This document shows positions 23,163 to 35,126 of a DNA stretch of 42,371 bases, in pieces; the stretch's first letter is position 1, and every line of letters begins with the position of its first letter. A program made the position numbers and the translations under genes. The notes under the pieces are model-generated. The model was given only the letters and a program-made list of their open reading frames with translations, was not told where the DNA came from and made no database searches. Source of the stretch: Carex sylvatica (lineage: Eukaryota; Streptophyta; Magnoliopsida; Poales; Cyperaceae). The stretch is from contig CAXKVR010000434.1 in the NCBI GenBank assembly GCA_964058845.1, forward strand, positions 1 to 42,371, in the 5' to 3' direction.

Positions 23163-24300
23163 ACATCGATCTAACAGGACCAATGGATCCGGGTATGGCA
23201 AGTGCTAATCGGTAAACGTCCTTTCTCTATCTCCGCTTTTCTTTCTGAGTCAGCTCCGTTATTGTGATTTATTTTCCAGGCACTCAACATTATTATATAT
23301 TTGTGTCACCAAATGTATTCAATAATTCAATTACAGAAACAGAATTGTACATAATTTAACAAAGTATACAAATCGATCACGTTTTTTCGTGTATTTCCAA
23401 TTTTGCATTTGAGTGCTTCATCAGGATAAATGCTGTCTACACTGAACATAATCCTTTGCGGCATTTGACACACTGACAGGTGGTGTCGGTCTAATCTGAG
23501 TTTTTGGTTCGGCCATCTCTACTAAGCCCACGACTTTCCAGTGATTGAATACCCATCTCTCATTATCTCATAGTCATCCTTGAATAATTTGTTATTACTC
23601 CATTGTAAGAAAAAAAATCTCCATCTAAAATTCCATGGATGTAAATCAAATTAGAACTGAAAATTTTTATACCAAGCTATCCATAGATGTAATATTTCAA
23701 ATGTCAAATCTAACCTCATTTTTGGAGAGCTCGTCTAAAGCTTCTATTTCTTTCTCTTTGGTAAGGGCCCTTATTGCTTCGTTTAGTGTTGCAAGCTTTT
23801 CCTGGTAAAAAAACATTATATATAAAATTTTCTTTGGTAAGGGGCCTTATTGCAAGCTTGTGAGATTTACAATTTGAATCATCATTAAAAGTATTATGAA
23901 ATATGAAACCAACATACTCACTGCTACAAAAGAAATATTAACCACACTGTAAATTACACATGTTTTCTAAAAAATTTCATTAAATCCATGTTCAAAGCAA
24001 GAAAGTGTGCTTCCGAAAATTTGCTTCAACATTTGTACACGGAGAAGCCAACGCAATCAGAATTGCAAAAAACTAAAAATAAAAAGGCTCAAAACTTAAA
24101 TTAAAATTTCCAATTAAAATTTTCCTTTCTAATTTTTTATTTTGTACTTCTTTATACCATACTAAGGAAAATGAAAATAATCTGCAGCTGGAATCTTTCA
24201 ACTTTTTTTTTTTGAGTAAAGGTTGGAGGTCGAATCTTTCAACTTACAAAATAGAAATAATCTATTCAACCAACTAAGAAAACATACAGCTTCATAGCGG

Positions 24301-25333
24301 GAATTTTTTTCATAAACCATAATTAATAAATCAAAAATTAGGAAACCAATATAATTACTTTTTTTTTGGAAAAACCATAAGGACCGAACGGTCCGTTCGG
24401 TCTCTAAAATTCCCTTTTTCAGACCGGACGGACCATTCGGTCGCAAGTTTTTTTTTTTTTAAATTTTAATTTTTTTTCCATCTGCGGTCACAGAAGATCC
24501 CTTCCTGCATTTTTTTTCGCTCAGTCTCCCTGTTTATTTAATTTTTTTAATCCGACTCCTCCTCTCTTTTCTGCGTCGCACTTCTCCAATTTTTTCTTCT
24601 TCTTTCATTCTTCCTCTTACTTTCTTCCTTATTCAATTTTTTTTTGAACTCTCAAAGCTTATGTAATTTCTATTATAATTACATACGTTTGTATAATTTT
24701 AAAAGGAGAACAAGAAGAGCTTCAGATCTACAAGTTTTGTTAGGTATTTATTTAATTCTTTTATTTTTGAGAAGAAGAAATCAATCGTCTGTTGAAAGAA
24801 GGAGGAAGATGGATATTTATATTTTTTTTAAAACATGGAGATCGAATCCCTAATTCGATCTTCAATTAAAATTGTCGGGCCAATAATAACACTTGTTCAG
24901 TCAAACTACTAATAATTATTTCTTTAGAAAAATTAAAAAGTTTCTTTATATTTACGTTGAAATTATTTCTTCAGTCAAAAAAAAAATTTGAATGAGGAAG
25001 AAAGTAAGAGGAAGAATGAAGGAAGAAAAAAAATAGGGAAGTGCGACGCAGAAAAGAGAGAAGAGGAGTCGGGTTAAAAAAATTAAATAAACAGGAATAC
25101 CGAGCGAAAAAAACGCAGGAATGGATCTTCTGTGCTGCAGATGGAAATTTTGTTTTTAAAAAAATTTAAGAAAAAAAAAAAATCTTGAGACCGAATGGTC
25201 CGTCCGGTCTGAAAAAATAGAAAATTTTAGAGACCGAACGGACCGTTTGGTCCTTATGATTTAAAAAAAAAAGAAGTAATCATATTGATTTTCTAATTTT
25301 TAATTTATTAATCATGGTTTATGAAAAAAATTC
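24301..25333. mobile_element. 1,033-bp hairpin Mutator-like element inserted in copy A
   Basis: Left and right arms of about 350 bp or more are inverted copies: GAATTTTTTTCATAAACCAT at the left end and its complement at the right, then CGGTCCGTTCGGTCTC and GACCGGACGGACCATTCGGT blocks, then a C/T-rich stretch that pairs with an A/G-rich one. Only about 300 bp in the middle (24,650-24,960) is unpaired. Flanks TCATAGCGG (24292-24300) and TCGTAGCGG (25334-25342) match at 8 of 9 positions. Copy B has the uninterrupted site at about 38,197-38,205. No transposase is encoded. Confidence 0.92.
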
Positions 25334-25976
25334 TCGTAGCGGTCTGATTTAAGCAATATTTCACGTGCCTTCTCCATTTTAGAGTTTGCAGTACTGATTT
25401 GCTCTTTCAGTAATCTTATTTGAGTATCTAATGCATTCAAATCCTTTCGGAAACGTTTGCATTTCTCCATTCGCTCCAGCTGCATCTCCTTCATAATTTT
25501 AATGAACTTAACTTGGGACTGAAAGAAAGAGCAACAAATTAGACCAAACATAGATTATTATTTTTCTCTTCATACCTCTATTTGTGGATACTTGAAACAA
25601 ATTCAAATATAATCAGATTATTGTGATTACCGTAATGAAAGAAAAAATTATTTCGGCTGAGCACGCAGCCAAGTGCCTAATGATGGCAAAAGCACCATGA
25701 AACCAGTACAGTACTTGAACAATTGTCAACTTATTACATTAAAATCAATCAAATAATTTGGTATGGCCATCAAATACCAAATACCAAATGAATATATTAA
25801 ATTTAGTTTGCTATTAATAGTGAAAAATCAAAAGAATTGAAACAATTATTTAATAACAAAGTTTCAAAACTTTATTTTTGTGACTAAAAACTCTTAAATA
25901 TATATCACTTTAATTTAGAATTCAATCTAACACCTAATATTGTATATACAACAATAAAAAAATGTATGTCAAAATT

Positions 25977-26376
25977 GAGTAGAACTAGGGTGTTCTTAAG
26001 TTCACCAAACTTTAACTCAAGTCTAAAATCCATTGAATCGGCTTTAGACGACAAATCTGAACCGTTGAAAACCGCCTATCTTATGAGTTGATCTGCCTAC
26101 ATGTAAAAAATTTTAATTTTGAAATTAATTTTGCATAGAGTTAAGTGGTCAAAAAACGTTCAAAAAATAAATGCATTAAAATTAATTTATTAACCTTCTA
26201 ATTTTGACCGCTTAACTTTATACTAAATTAATTCGAATGTTTAAAATTTTTACATGTAGACGCATTATTCGTAAGATAGGTAGATTTTAATGGTTTAGAT
26301 TCATTATTTGAATTTGATTTGATGGATTTTAAATTTGAGTTCACGAAGAGATTTTAAGAACACCATAGTTCTACTC
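25977..26376. mobile_element. 400-bp palindromic Mutator-like MITE in an intron of copy A
   Basis: Ends GAGTAGAACTA..GGTGTTCTTAA pair with the complementary right end; the arms pair almost throughout. The exact 9-bp duplication GTCAAAATT flanks it (25968-25976 and 26377-26385). The corresponding intron of copy B reads GTCTGAATT without insertion (38636-38644). It is of the same family as 12524-12934, sharing the interior 'GACCGCTTAACTTTATACTAAAT'. Confidence 0.93.
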
Positions 26377-27153
26377 GTCAAAATTATATGTTACCTTGAC
26401 CCACACTTTGACCGGTGCATTTCCAATTTTTTTAAATAGCCATTGGTATTGTTTCTTCTCGTTCTCCTCTCTCTCTTGGTTCTGCTTGGCCTCCAAATAA
26501 ACATTGGCCGTGATTTTCTCTCTGGTTGCTTCTATCTCTTTAATTTTCTTTATCAATTTATTTTCTTCATCTTGTATTGCACATGATGATTCAATGTCTT
26601 TATCTATTTAATAAATTTAGTATTATAGCTCAACAAATTAATTGAAAACAACACAAAAATTAGGAAACATCGGTACAAGGTAAAAGTATACTGATCAAAA
26701 TCTTCTAAAGTTGCTCACTTGCTCTAATTAAATATCGTAAGAAAAAATAAAGGAGAAACAACTGAAACTGATGGGCTTCATTAACATCACAAATCCGAAG
26801 GCTCCATTAAGTTTTTATTGGATCGGATGATCAAATTATTGATTAAATTTTTCTTTCACAAAATGTGGTGTACTGGAGAATAACTCTCAAATGAAATGCA
26901 TAATTAAATTAAGGGGCCAATTTTAAACTTTACAAAATACACACACGGCTGAACTCACAGATTTAAGCAGTTGATCATCCTCGGAAAGATGCGGCTTCAT
27001 CTTGTTCTTCGTATCTTTTCTCAAGAAGTCTTGAATACGAGCCAATTCCTTGCTCTTCGAATAATCAATCCTCCCATAATAATTCTCCCAATAAATATTG
27101 ACATGTAGGATTTTTCTGATGGACATGTGCTTCTCGGAGAAGTCCTTCGCCAT

Positions 27154-27834
27154 TAAGCATGACAATGTGATAAAGTATTGCAAAAAAAATTTCAATGTCA
27201 GCTAAACCAGTACAATGTTGGAAATTAGGGATAGCTATTTGTGGTTTTAAATTATGCGGGTGAAAAATAATTTTATCCTGTTATGATATAATTGTGAACA
27301 TAATTTAGGCTCAATACAATGGCCAAATGCATATGTAATCATCATTGAATGTCTTTAAATGTTTTCCTTAAATTGATTTTTTTTTTCCTTCTGATGTATT
27401 CTTAATCAATATCAGATCATTCAAGAGGAAAATGAGAAATTGGAGAAATTTTTGGGTACAACCCGCAGGCATAAAAGAAAATTTCAAACTCTGCAAAGAA
27501 ATAGAACCCAAAGCAATTCAAAATGATCTAACATATAAGAAGCAATTAAAAATCTAAAATAGGACTTGTGGAAAAAAATCTAGAAAGCAAACAAACAAAC
27601 AAAACCTCCAGCCAGCTAATTATATCTCAACCATTTGACTTTAGTCTCCCCTCAAAAATCTTTAGTTAGTCATTGAAAATGCTTCCTATTTTAATTAAAG
27701 CAGAAATATATTTGTCAACACTGTGGATTTTATTTACGAATGAAGAGTTTCGATCGAATTGAATCTTTTATTGATGCAGGTACTTGGGATTCTATGGATG
27801 AGAATATAGTTCCTACTGGTCCCTAGCTATGAGA
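27154..27834. other. Spacer between copy A and a large Mutator-like element
   Basis: AT-rich DNA without a supported gene or repeat boundary. Homology to copy B cannot be followed here because B is replaced by the 81-bp array at the matching point. Confidence 0.4.
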
Positions 27835-27843
27835 TTTTTAGAA

Positions 27844-30127
27844 GGAAGCGTCTAATTGTCCACAGACATTTGTCCACAGAAAAATAGTCATTTGACTTGC
27901 ACCAATCCTGTAAATTTAATAATTCAATGCTGTAACTTGTAAAAGTAATCTTATAAAAAACGTAATAAAAAATTTCAAACATCCAGAAACTTTCATTAAT
28001 GGTTTGCAGCTTAGCCAACTTGACAAACAAACTGTATTTCGTGCGGAATTACTTGACAACTAACTGTACTTTTCTTACTAACGATTAATGATAGTTATTT
28101 GCGGTCAATGGCAGTTATTTGCTGTTAATGGTAATTTTACAAAAACTTCTAAAATATTCTAAACCCGAAAAACACCTTCAATTGGCATTTTTTTTCAAAA
28201 TAAATCTCAAAAATATTTTTTTTCGCAAAATTATAAATTTTTAATTTTTTTTAAACTTTCATAATTTTTTCCTTCAGGCTTTCACTGTAAATTTCAATAC
28301 TGCAAAATCAATGCTGTAAAATTAACTTGCGTCAATCCTGTAAAATTACTAACTCCATGATGTAACTTATGTAACAAATAATATAAAAACGTAATTATTA
28401 TTTTCAAATATCTAGGAAAACTTTCATTTGATTTACGTCAATTATGTAAAATTACTAACTCGATGATGTAACTTATATAACACATCTTACAAAAATATAA
28501 TTAAAATTTTCAAACATCCAGAAACTTTAAAACTACTAGTACAAATTTAATGCGTCATATCCTATAAAATGTTACATATATCTTGTAATTCAGATATATA
28601 TGTACTGTAAAAAATGGTGAATACACAATCAAACGAAATAACAACATACGAATAATATTCAGATAAAATCTCTATTAAAATGCTAGATCTGTTACTGCAT
28701 ACAATGAACTGTATTTATATGTATGTCCATAGACAAGATCAATACAGTCAAATATTCACAACCACATTGATAAATGAAACTTTGAAACTACCAGTATCAA
28801 TACTCCATATCGCCTCTCTATCATCTCTTTCCTCCAGATTTTCATAAGATGAATACTGTACAATCACAAGACGAATATTGTAAAATTAACAGGGAAAATA
28901 CTGTAAAATTAACATATCAATACTCCATATCGCCTCTTTATCATCTCTTTCCTCCATATTTTCATAAGATGAATACTGTAAAATCACAAGATGAATACTG
29001 TAAAATTATCATATCGAATCAGATCAGATCTTTTTATAGATTAGATCATATCAGCCTCAAAATATTACCAGATCGGATCATAATCTACCAAAGCGGTAGC
29101 GAAATCATTCGATTATAATTCCAAAATTTGATCTCAGGTCTAAAAGCATTTATCTTGTCAAAAGCCAGATCAATAGAATCGAAGGCGAAAAACAACAGAA
29201 AATAAATAATTGAAATAATTCCATCGTGTTCTTCTTTCGAAGGTGAAATTGAATACTGTAAAACAAAATATAGAATCATGTAATTTCGTACATCAGACAA
29301 TTCAAAATAACGACATAAAGAAAACAAACTATGTATTTCAAATCAGACCATCAGATAATGCGAGATCCGTTATTGAACAGTAAATGTTACAATAAAAATT
29401 CAAATCAATGTTCAAATAATGCTTACACTTCTGAGACTACATCAATTCAAATGAAACTTCAATAGAAGCAAGAAAATCATGATTATCAATTCAAATCAAT
29501 AGAAGGAACAAAACTTAAATAGATTAGTAAATAAACAAGTTGTTTTGAATACTGTAAAATCACAAGATGCATATTGTAAAACTACAAAGTGAATACTGTA
29601 AAATAACCCAATTATGCTCCAGATCGCCTCGTTCTTATCTCTCTTCTCCAAATTGCCTCCTTTTCATCTCTTTCCACTAGATCGCTCATCCAGACCGCCT
29701 CTTTTAGATCGTCTCTCTCCATTAGAATCTAAGAGAGATGCCGGAGAATTTCGTCAGAGAGAAGAAAGTGTCATCGCAGCCGTCTCTCTCCACTAGATCG
29801 TTGCCGTCACTGTCATCGCTGCCACCTCTACTGTCGATGTCATCACTGTTGTCACGGCCGAAGCAGAAGAGAAGAGATCAGAGAGAAGAGAAGAGATTGA
29901 GAGAGAGAGAGAGAGAGAGAGAGAAGACATATTTTGGAAAATTTATAATCGTATGGTATGTGGGGAAAGAGACGATCGGGAAGGAAATTTAAATACACAA
30001 AATCTGGGAAGGTTTTGAATTTCCGTTGGAATGTGGGGACCAAGTCTGTTAAAATCAATTAAACGGGAGTAGATAAGGCTCTGTGGACAAATAGTGGACA
30101 AAGATCAGTGGACTAATACGTTTTCTC
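27844..30127. mobile_element. 2.28-kb non-autonomous Mutator-like element with TGTCCAC ends
   Basis: The left end reads GGAAGCGTCTAATTGTCCAC, then CATTTGTCCACAG; the right end, read inward, reads GAGAAAACGTATTAGTCCAC, then TATTTGTCCACAG. Flanks TTTTTAGAA (27835-27843) and TTCTTAGAA (30128-30136) match at 8 of 9. The interior has many copies of the short phrase 'GAATACTGTAAAAT' (about 28,290-29,610), an 85-bp near-direct repeat around 28,800/28,920, a GC-richer stretch at 29,610-29,880 with TCTCTCTCC blocks that might be captured host sequence, and (GA)13 at 29,899. No transposase frame was found, so it would depend on an autonomous relative. Confidence 0.85.
29899..29924. repeat. (GA)13 microsatellite
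   Basis: An uninterrupted GA dinucleotide run in the right part of the 27,844-30,127 element, next to GAGAAGAGA-rich DNA. Confidence 0.95.
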
Positions 30128-30290
30128 TTCTTAGAAAAAAACCTTGTGTCTGCTTCATAAGATTATGGAGAGTTTCTGGAACCACAAGAAGCAGAATAGT
30201 ACCATACATGGTATAAAAGAATATGTAGTTGAAATATTACAAATATGCAACTGTTGATTAAAAAAATAAATTCTAAGCCTCACTATACCT

Positions 30291-30350
30291 CAATAGTCCA
30301 TAATGTTTCATTTAAACGGTCAATTTCCTCATTTCTTCTTTGGATCTCAA
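30291..30350 (-). pseudogene. Possible isolated coiled-coil exon fragment
   Basis: The minus strand has a short open stretch, E-I-Q-R-R-N-E-E-I-D-R-L-N-E-T-L-W-T-I-E, ending at a GTATAG donor. Its heptad-like character fits the coiled-coil part of the neighbouring PPI-like copies. It could be a displaced upstream exon of copy A or the remains of a fourth copy. The acceptor side is unclear. Confidence 0.3.
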
Positions 30351-30817
30351 AAGTGGTATGTGCTACTTTGCGAATAATTTTTGGGTCTTCATGTGGTCGA
30401 TACTTGATAAAATAGAAGGTCTGAACATGATTTGGCAATGCTTTTGTCTATTGGTCTGCTTCCTGCACAAAATCTATATCATTGCTACCATAATTATCCT
30501 CTTTGTGCCTCTTATAATGTTCCAGATTCATGATTTTTACCAGAAAGAAAATAACAAATTAAGTAATTCTTGATGATTTTGGAGAACAAGTTTCTGTGGC
30601 CCCTTTATGTTCAAAAATTGGAGGTCAAATAGGAGCTTAGAGTTGTGCTTGTGCACTGAGTTCCCTTGGTTTCCAAGTTTTTTTTTAATGTCAAAGGTCT
30701 TGCCTCTTGACAATTTCATTAATTAGAAGAAAAACATTTACAGAATTATAAACTTGGTTTCCAAGTTTTGATAGATTAAACCTTTTATTTCTCTTGACCT
30801 ACTAAACATGTAATATA
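30351..30817. other. Spacer without a supported gene
   Basis: AT-rich DNA between the exon fragment at 30,291-30,350 and the 2.12-kb element starting at 30,827. Short open frames occur on both strands but none resembles a known product. Confidence 0.4.
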
Positions 30818-30826
30818 TTTTTTTTA

Positions 30827-32949
30827 GGGTAATTATAATTTTCTCCACCTATCCATTCCCCATTTATCCTCCAACTAACTAACTTATCATTTTAACTATA
30901 ACTACCATTTTTAACAATCTTTATTTCTTTCCTTTTTCTTCATTTCTCTTCCACCTCTATTTTTCTTTTTGACATCCATTTTCTTCTCCCATCTTCCTCT
31001 CCTATCTCCGCCTCCTACCTTCCTCTCCCACCTTCACCTCCCACATCCGCCTCCACCTTTGCCTCTCTCACCTCCCTCTCCCACCTCCGCCTCTCACACC
31101 TCACATTGACTCCGCCTCTACCTCTATTTCCCACCTTCGCATCCTACCTCCACCTCCACCTTTATTTTTTCATCGATAAGCTCTCGCTCCAGTAAACGTT
31201 CTGCCGGAGATCATCCGTCACTCCATTCCAATCAATGACGCCTCTACTTCAATATGTATAAATGAATACTTCAACGCGTATGAATGAATACTATAGCACA
31301 TCTCTACCGGGTCAAATCCATCACTGTCGACCATATCAAAATAATTTTGTATATGTGGATGCAATTAATCTCTTTCATGTTTATGTTTTTCTCCTTATGA
31401 AGTAGCGAGTTTTGCAAATAACAAAGCTTTATTAATGATGAATTAGACAACTGCATACTAAGTAAATAAAAATAAATTTGAAAAACATAGAGTTATATAA
31501 ATGAATACTTGATGTCTTAGATGTAAATACTTCAACGTGTATGAGTGAATACTTGCGTGATAAGATATTAATACTTGTGCAACCGACAACTCGAAAGTAT
31601 GTCAACATGTATCTCATTTGAAAGATAAAATTGTGTAGAAAATATTTGTGGTTTTAGATTTACAAAATTCTTTACAGATCATCAGAAATATTGGTTAGAT
31701 TGAACGGAGAAAAAAAAAACCACCTCTAAAAATGTGTAAAAGATGGATGAGTGATGTTTCTAGTTTTTATATTTTCACTTGCACGATGATGATGAATATT
31801 TTCTCGATAAGATATGAATACTTGTGCAATGGACAACTCAAAAGTATGTTATATGGATCTCATTTGAAAGATAAAATTATGTAGAAAATATTCATGGTTT
31901 TAGATTTATAAAATTCCTCACCGATCGTCATAAATATTGATTAGATTGAACAGAGAAAAAAAAAATACCTCTAAAAACATGTAAAAGATGGATGAATGAT
32001 GTGTCCAGTTTTTATATTTGCACTTGCACGACGAGGATGAATACTTTCTCGATAAGGGATGAATACTTGTGCAACGGACAACTCGGAAGTATGTCATCAT
32101 GGATCTCATTTGAAAGATAATATTACGTAGAAAGTATTCGTGGTTTAAGATTTGCAAAATTCCTCACCTATCGTTAGAAATATTGATTAGATTGAACAGA
32201 GAAAAAAAAACACCTCTAAAAACATGTAAAAGATGGATGAGTGATGTGTTGAATTTTTATATTTGCACTTGTACGACGATGATGAATACTTTCTCGATAG
32301 GGGATGAATACTTGTACAACAGACAACTCAAAAGTATGTCATCATAGATCTCATTTGAAAGATAAGATTATGTAGAAAACATTCGTAGTTTTAGATTTGC
32401 AAAATTTCTCACCAATTGTCAGAAAATATTGATTAGATTGAACGGAGAAAAAAAAACTTCACTTCTAAAAACGTGTAAAAGATGGATAAGTGATGTGTCC
32501 AGTTTTTATATTTGCAGTTGTACGATGATGATGAATACTTTCTCGATAGGGGATGAATACTTGTGCAACAGACAACTCAAAAGTATATCATCATAGATCT
32601 CATTTGAAAGATAAAATTATGTAGAAAATATTCGTGATTTTAGATTTGCAAAATTTCCCACTGATCGTCAGAAATATTGATTAGATTGAACGGAGAAAAA
32701 AAAACTCACCTCTAAAAACGTGTCCATTTTAAAAAAAAAAATACTTGATATATTAGGTATGAATACTTTGAATGTTATATATGAATGTTTGATATGTTAT
32801 AGATGAATACTTGCGCGCCAGCTGTAAATTTTTTCAAATATTAGGTGGTTCTCAAATAGTAAGTGGTTCCCTAGGTAGTTAGTAGTTATTGAAGTAGTTA
32901 ATGAGTGAGGTATAAATGGGGTATTGCTAGGAGATAGCTAGATGCTCCC
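30827..32949. mobile_element. 2.12-kb non-autonomous Mutator-like element with internal tandem repeats
   Basis: The left end (GGGTAATTATAATTTTCTCC, then CCCCATTTATCCTC) and the right end read inward (GGGAGCATCTAGCTATCTCC, then CCCCATTTATACCTC) form imperfect long inverted repeats. The 9-bp direct repeat TTTTTTTTA lies on both sides (30818-30826 and 32950-32958). Because that repeat is low in complexity, the inverted ends carry more weight. The interior contains a C/T-rich stretch with repeated CCTCCACCTCCGCCTC-like units (about 30,950-31,170) and the 245-bp tandem array listed next. No transposase frame was found. Confidence 0.8.
31546..32728. repeat. Tandem array of about five 245-bp units
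   Basis: GATGAATACTTTCTCGATA, or a close variant, starts units at about 31546, 31791, 32036, 32281 and 32530. The last unit is incomplete. Each unit also contains GACAACTC.AAAGTATGT, TCATTTGAAAGATAA and GATTAGATTGAACGGAGAAA. The spacing of 245-249 bp is regular. The array lies wholly inside the 30,827-32,949 element. Confidence 0.92.
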
Positions 32950-32958
32950 TTTTTTTTA

Positions 32959-34306
32959 TTAATAAATTTTAAATAAGTCCAAGAGCATCAAGATTTCATG
33001 TGGCATGATGCAAATGTTTAGTTTCACATTAGTTGTCATAAATACAAGCGGTTTAGGCAGTTCAACTTAGGAAAACACTATCAATACAGAAGGAAAAAAA
33101 AAAAAAAAAAAACGACAATAGAAAACAAGAAGCATGAAGATTTCATGTGTGGCTTGATAAACCTAGCATAAACGAGATGGTTCGTGGCATCGCCTTATAT
33201 GCAAGTTTTTGTCATTATTTGACTTATATTAATGCACAAAATGATTATATTGCAGGTTTAATTGGCTTCATAGAAGTGGGGTAGATATACTGCAGAAACA
33301 CTTCAACATAAATTTGATTGGCAATAGATGGATCGGCGTGATTTTCAATCGTGAGCTTATTACCATTTTAATCATACATGTGAATTTTACTTTTTTTTTT
33401 TTTAGAATATATTAAAGTTGACTATTTACATTGATTGTTTTGGCCAGACACTGATAAATATCTCATGTTGTTAATGAATGATTCATGAATGCACTTCAGC
33501 AACATATATTTGTACCAAGTACTGTTCATCTATTATGCTTCAATTAGCAAGAATAGTCATTTTGTCATATACTTCATAACAATTTTAAGCCAGGCCAACT
33601 GCAGTATTGTTCTCCTCGTCTCTAGCATCACATCTTTCATTGTTTACAAAATAAATTAATTCTCCCATGATACCCAGAAATTAAGATGCTTCGGCGGAGA
33701 ACAATTTAAGAACACCTCGGTATTTACGTCCCATCTCCCTCATCCGAAGTTCTTTCGGTGGCCAATTGTCATGCAAGATTTAACACTAGTGCAATTCCAC
33801 TGCTAGCAAGATATATGAATCATTCACTCGATTTTTTATTTTTTTTATAGAATATCTGTACATAGAATTCAAATCTATTTTTATGATAACTAATTAGTTT
33901 CTTATCCATAAATGTACATGAAATTTGTTAATTCTAAAATAATTTCACATATGCCAACAAAAAATATAAACCAACTTTCATACACTCTGCAGCAATGTGA
34001 GATAATGATTTTGATTAATAGCAGTAACAGTCACATCCTCAATATATCGTGATGTATCAATCTTCTATTAGGCATTTTAATATATTTACCTGTTCCAGAA
34101 ATGAATCAGGTATCTCTTTCAAAAAAGAAAAAGAAAAAACAATACACAAATGAATCATGTACGATCAAAACCAAAACTTGATACAAAATTTCCCTAAAGT
34201 TTATCATCAAAGCATATTTTGATCCGATTAATGGACAGGTGGGGCCAATATCTTTCCTATCATATTTGATCCATATTCGCAGCATTTGCTACACGTCCAT
34301 CCCTTC
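32959..34306. other. Gene-free stretch left of copy C
   Basis: AT-rich DNA. A block at 33,660-33,790 is richer in GC and could be an exon relic, but neither strand gives a recognisable protein. Nothing else is supported. Confidence 0.4.
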
Positions 34307-35126
34307 TTAGCCCCCGGTATCAAGTGATGGGATTACCCTGCTCTTATAGTCCTCTTTGAAATCTTTGTTGTTGCTCCATTGCATAAAGAATTTCTCCAAC
34401 TTCGTTGATAAAAAGAAAAAAAAAATGAAAATAGGTTAAAACTTCATTGATAATCAAGAAATTATGTCTAGAGAATTTATACTGCATCCAAGGAATCTAA
34501 CATCACTATTTGAAAGGTTTGCTAAAGCTGATAAGTCATTTTGTTTTGCAAGTGTGTCAGCATCATCAAGCAACTCACATTTTTGGAGGTAGCCAGCATT
34601 CTTAAAAGTTAAAACACAACAAACAAACACATATAAATGGTGAGTTTATGAGCTGTTGAATTATTCTTAAGATTAGATATCAAGAACTGTATGGATGACA
34701 GTACCTTGCAAACTGACATGAAGTAAACTTTTTTTTTTTTTTTTGGTTTTCTTTTTTGTGAACTGCACTAATATATAAAACCACAGCAGATATAGATATA
34801 TATGGAGACTACACCATCTAGTACTGTAATACACGCTTTTCCATAAAAACTTGTGGGTACAGCAATACTTGCTAAAAAGAGGACAGATATAAATTTGTTA
34901 AGTTGCCAAAGAAAAACAATACCATCTTATCAAGTAAATTTTCTGACTTCAAAATCACAGCATGTGCATGTGCTTTGTCCATTCTCAAATTTGAATAATT
35001 TATTTTCTGTTCCAGCTTGTTAATTTTTTTATCTACTACTTCCAAATGCTTGTGAAGGTGTGGTATTTCTTGTGACGAATCCAGTAGTTGTTGGTTGATC
35101 AGCTGTTCTGCATAATTTTCATGAAA
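34307..35126 (-). pseudogene. Copy C: best-preserved PROTON PUMP INTERACTOR-like 3' part, truncated
   Basis: Three exons in transcript order, all phase 0 with good GT..AG borders: 34923-35126 (68 codons, coiled coil with L-E-V-V-D-K-K-I-N-K-L-E-Q-K), 34502-34600 (33 codons, A-D-T-L-A-K-Q-N-D-L-S-A-L-A-N-L) and 34307-34399 (L-E-K-F-F-M-Q-W-S-N-N-K-D-F-K-E-D-Y, then S-L-D-T-G-G and a stop). The order matches the PPI region that in plant PPI1 runs from the coiled coil into 'ALANAEVEKF' and 'FREDYEKRILQSLDSR'. The stop comes just where the family continues S-R-x-L-S-R-D-G-R; the next frame still encodes R-R-D-G-R, so a one-base loss ended the frame. No upstream exons or basic tail were found. It is more divergent from A and B than they are from each other. 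Confidence 0.65.

Larger units (their letters stand above)
23430..27153 (-). pseudogene. Copy A: broken PROTON PUMP INTERACTOR-like coiled-coil gene
   Basis: Recognisable exons in transcript order: 26959-27153 (starts M-A-K-D, contains Y-W-E-N-Y-Y-G-R-I-D and K-E-L-A-R-I-Q), about 26395-26600 (K-E-I-E-A-T-R-E-K-I-T-A-N), about 25345-25519 (K-M-E-K-A-R-E-I-L-L-K), 23715-23801 (E-A-L-D-E-L-S-K-N-E) and about 23430-23640 (F-L-Q-W-S-N-N-K-L-F-K-D-D-Y). The second to fifth follow the order of the coiled-coil and C-terminal region of plant PPI proteins, remembered to contain 'ILKEIRLLEGTRDKVIAN' and 'REDYEKRILQSLDSRQLS'; PPI1 binds and stimulates the plasma-membrane H+-ATPase. The first exon was not matched to PPI. 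Lesions: a lengthened T-run and an 11-bp insertion shift the frame in the last exon, followed by an in-frame TAG; a 1,033-bp hairpin element cuts the third exon; no basic C-terminal tail is seen. A partial duplication of the fourth exon lies at about 23,832-23,862. Confidence 0.7.

Noticed and set aside
29614..29992. Open frames in the GC-richer part of the 27,844-30,127 element
   Set aside because: Low-complexity Ser/Arg/Glu composition driven by TCTC and GAGA tracts, with no recognisable domain.
33660..33790. Exon-like GC-richer block near copy C
   Set aside because: Neither strand gives a recognisable protein over more than about 30 codons, and splice borders are not convincing.
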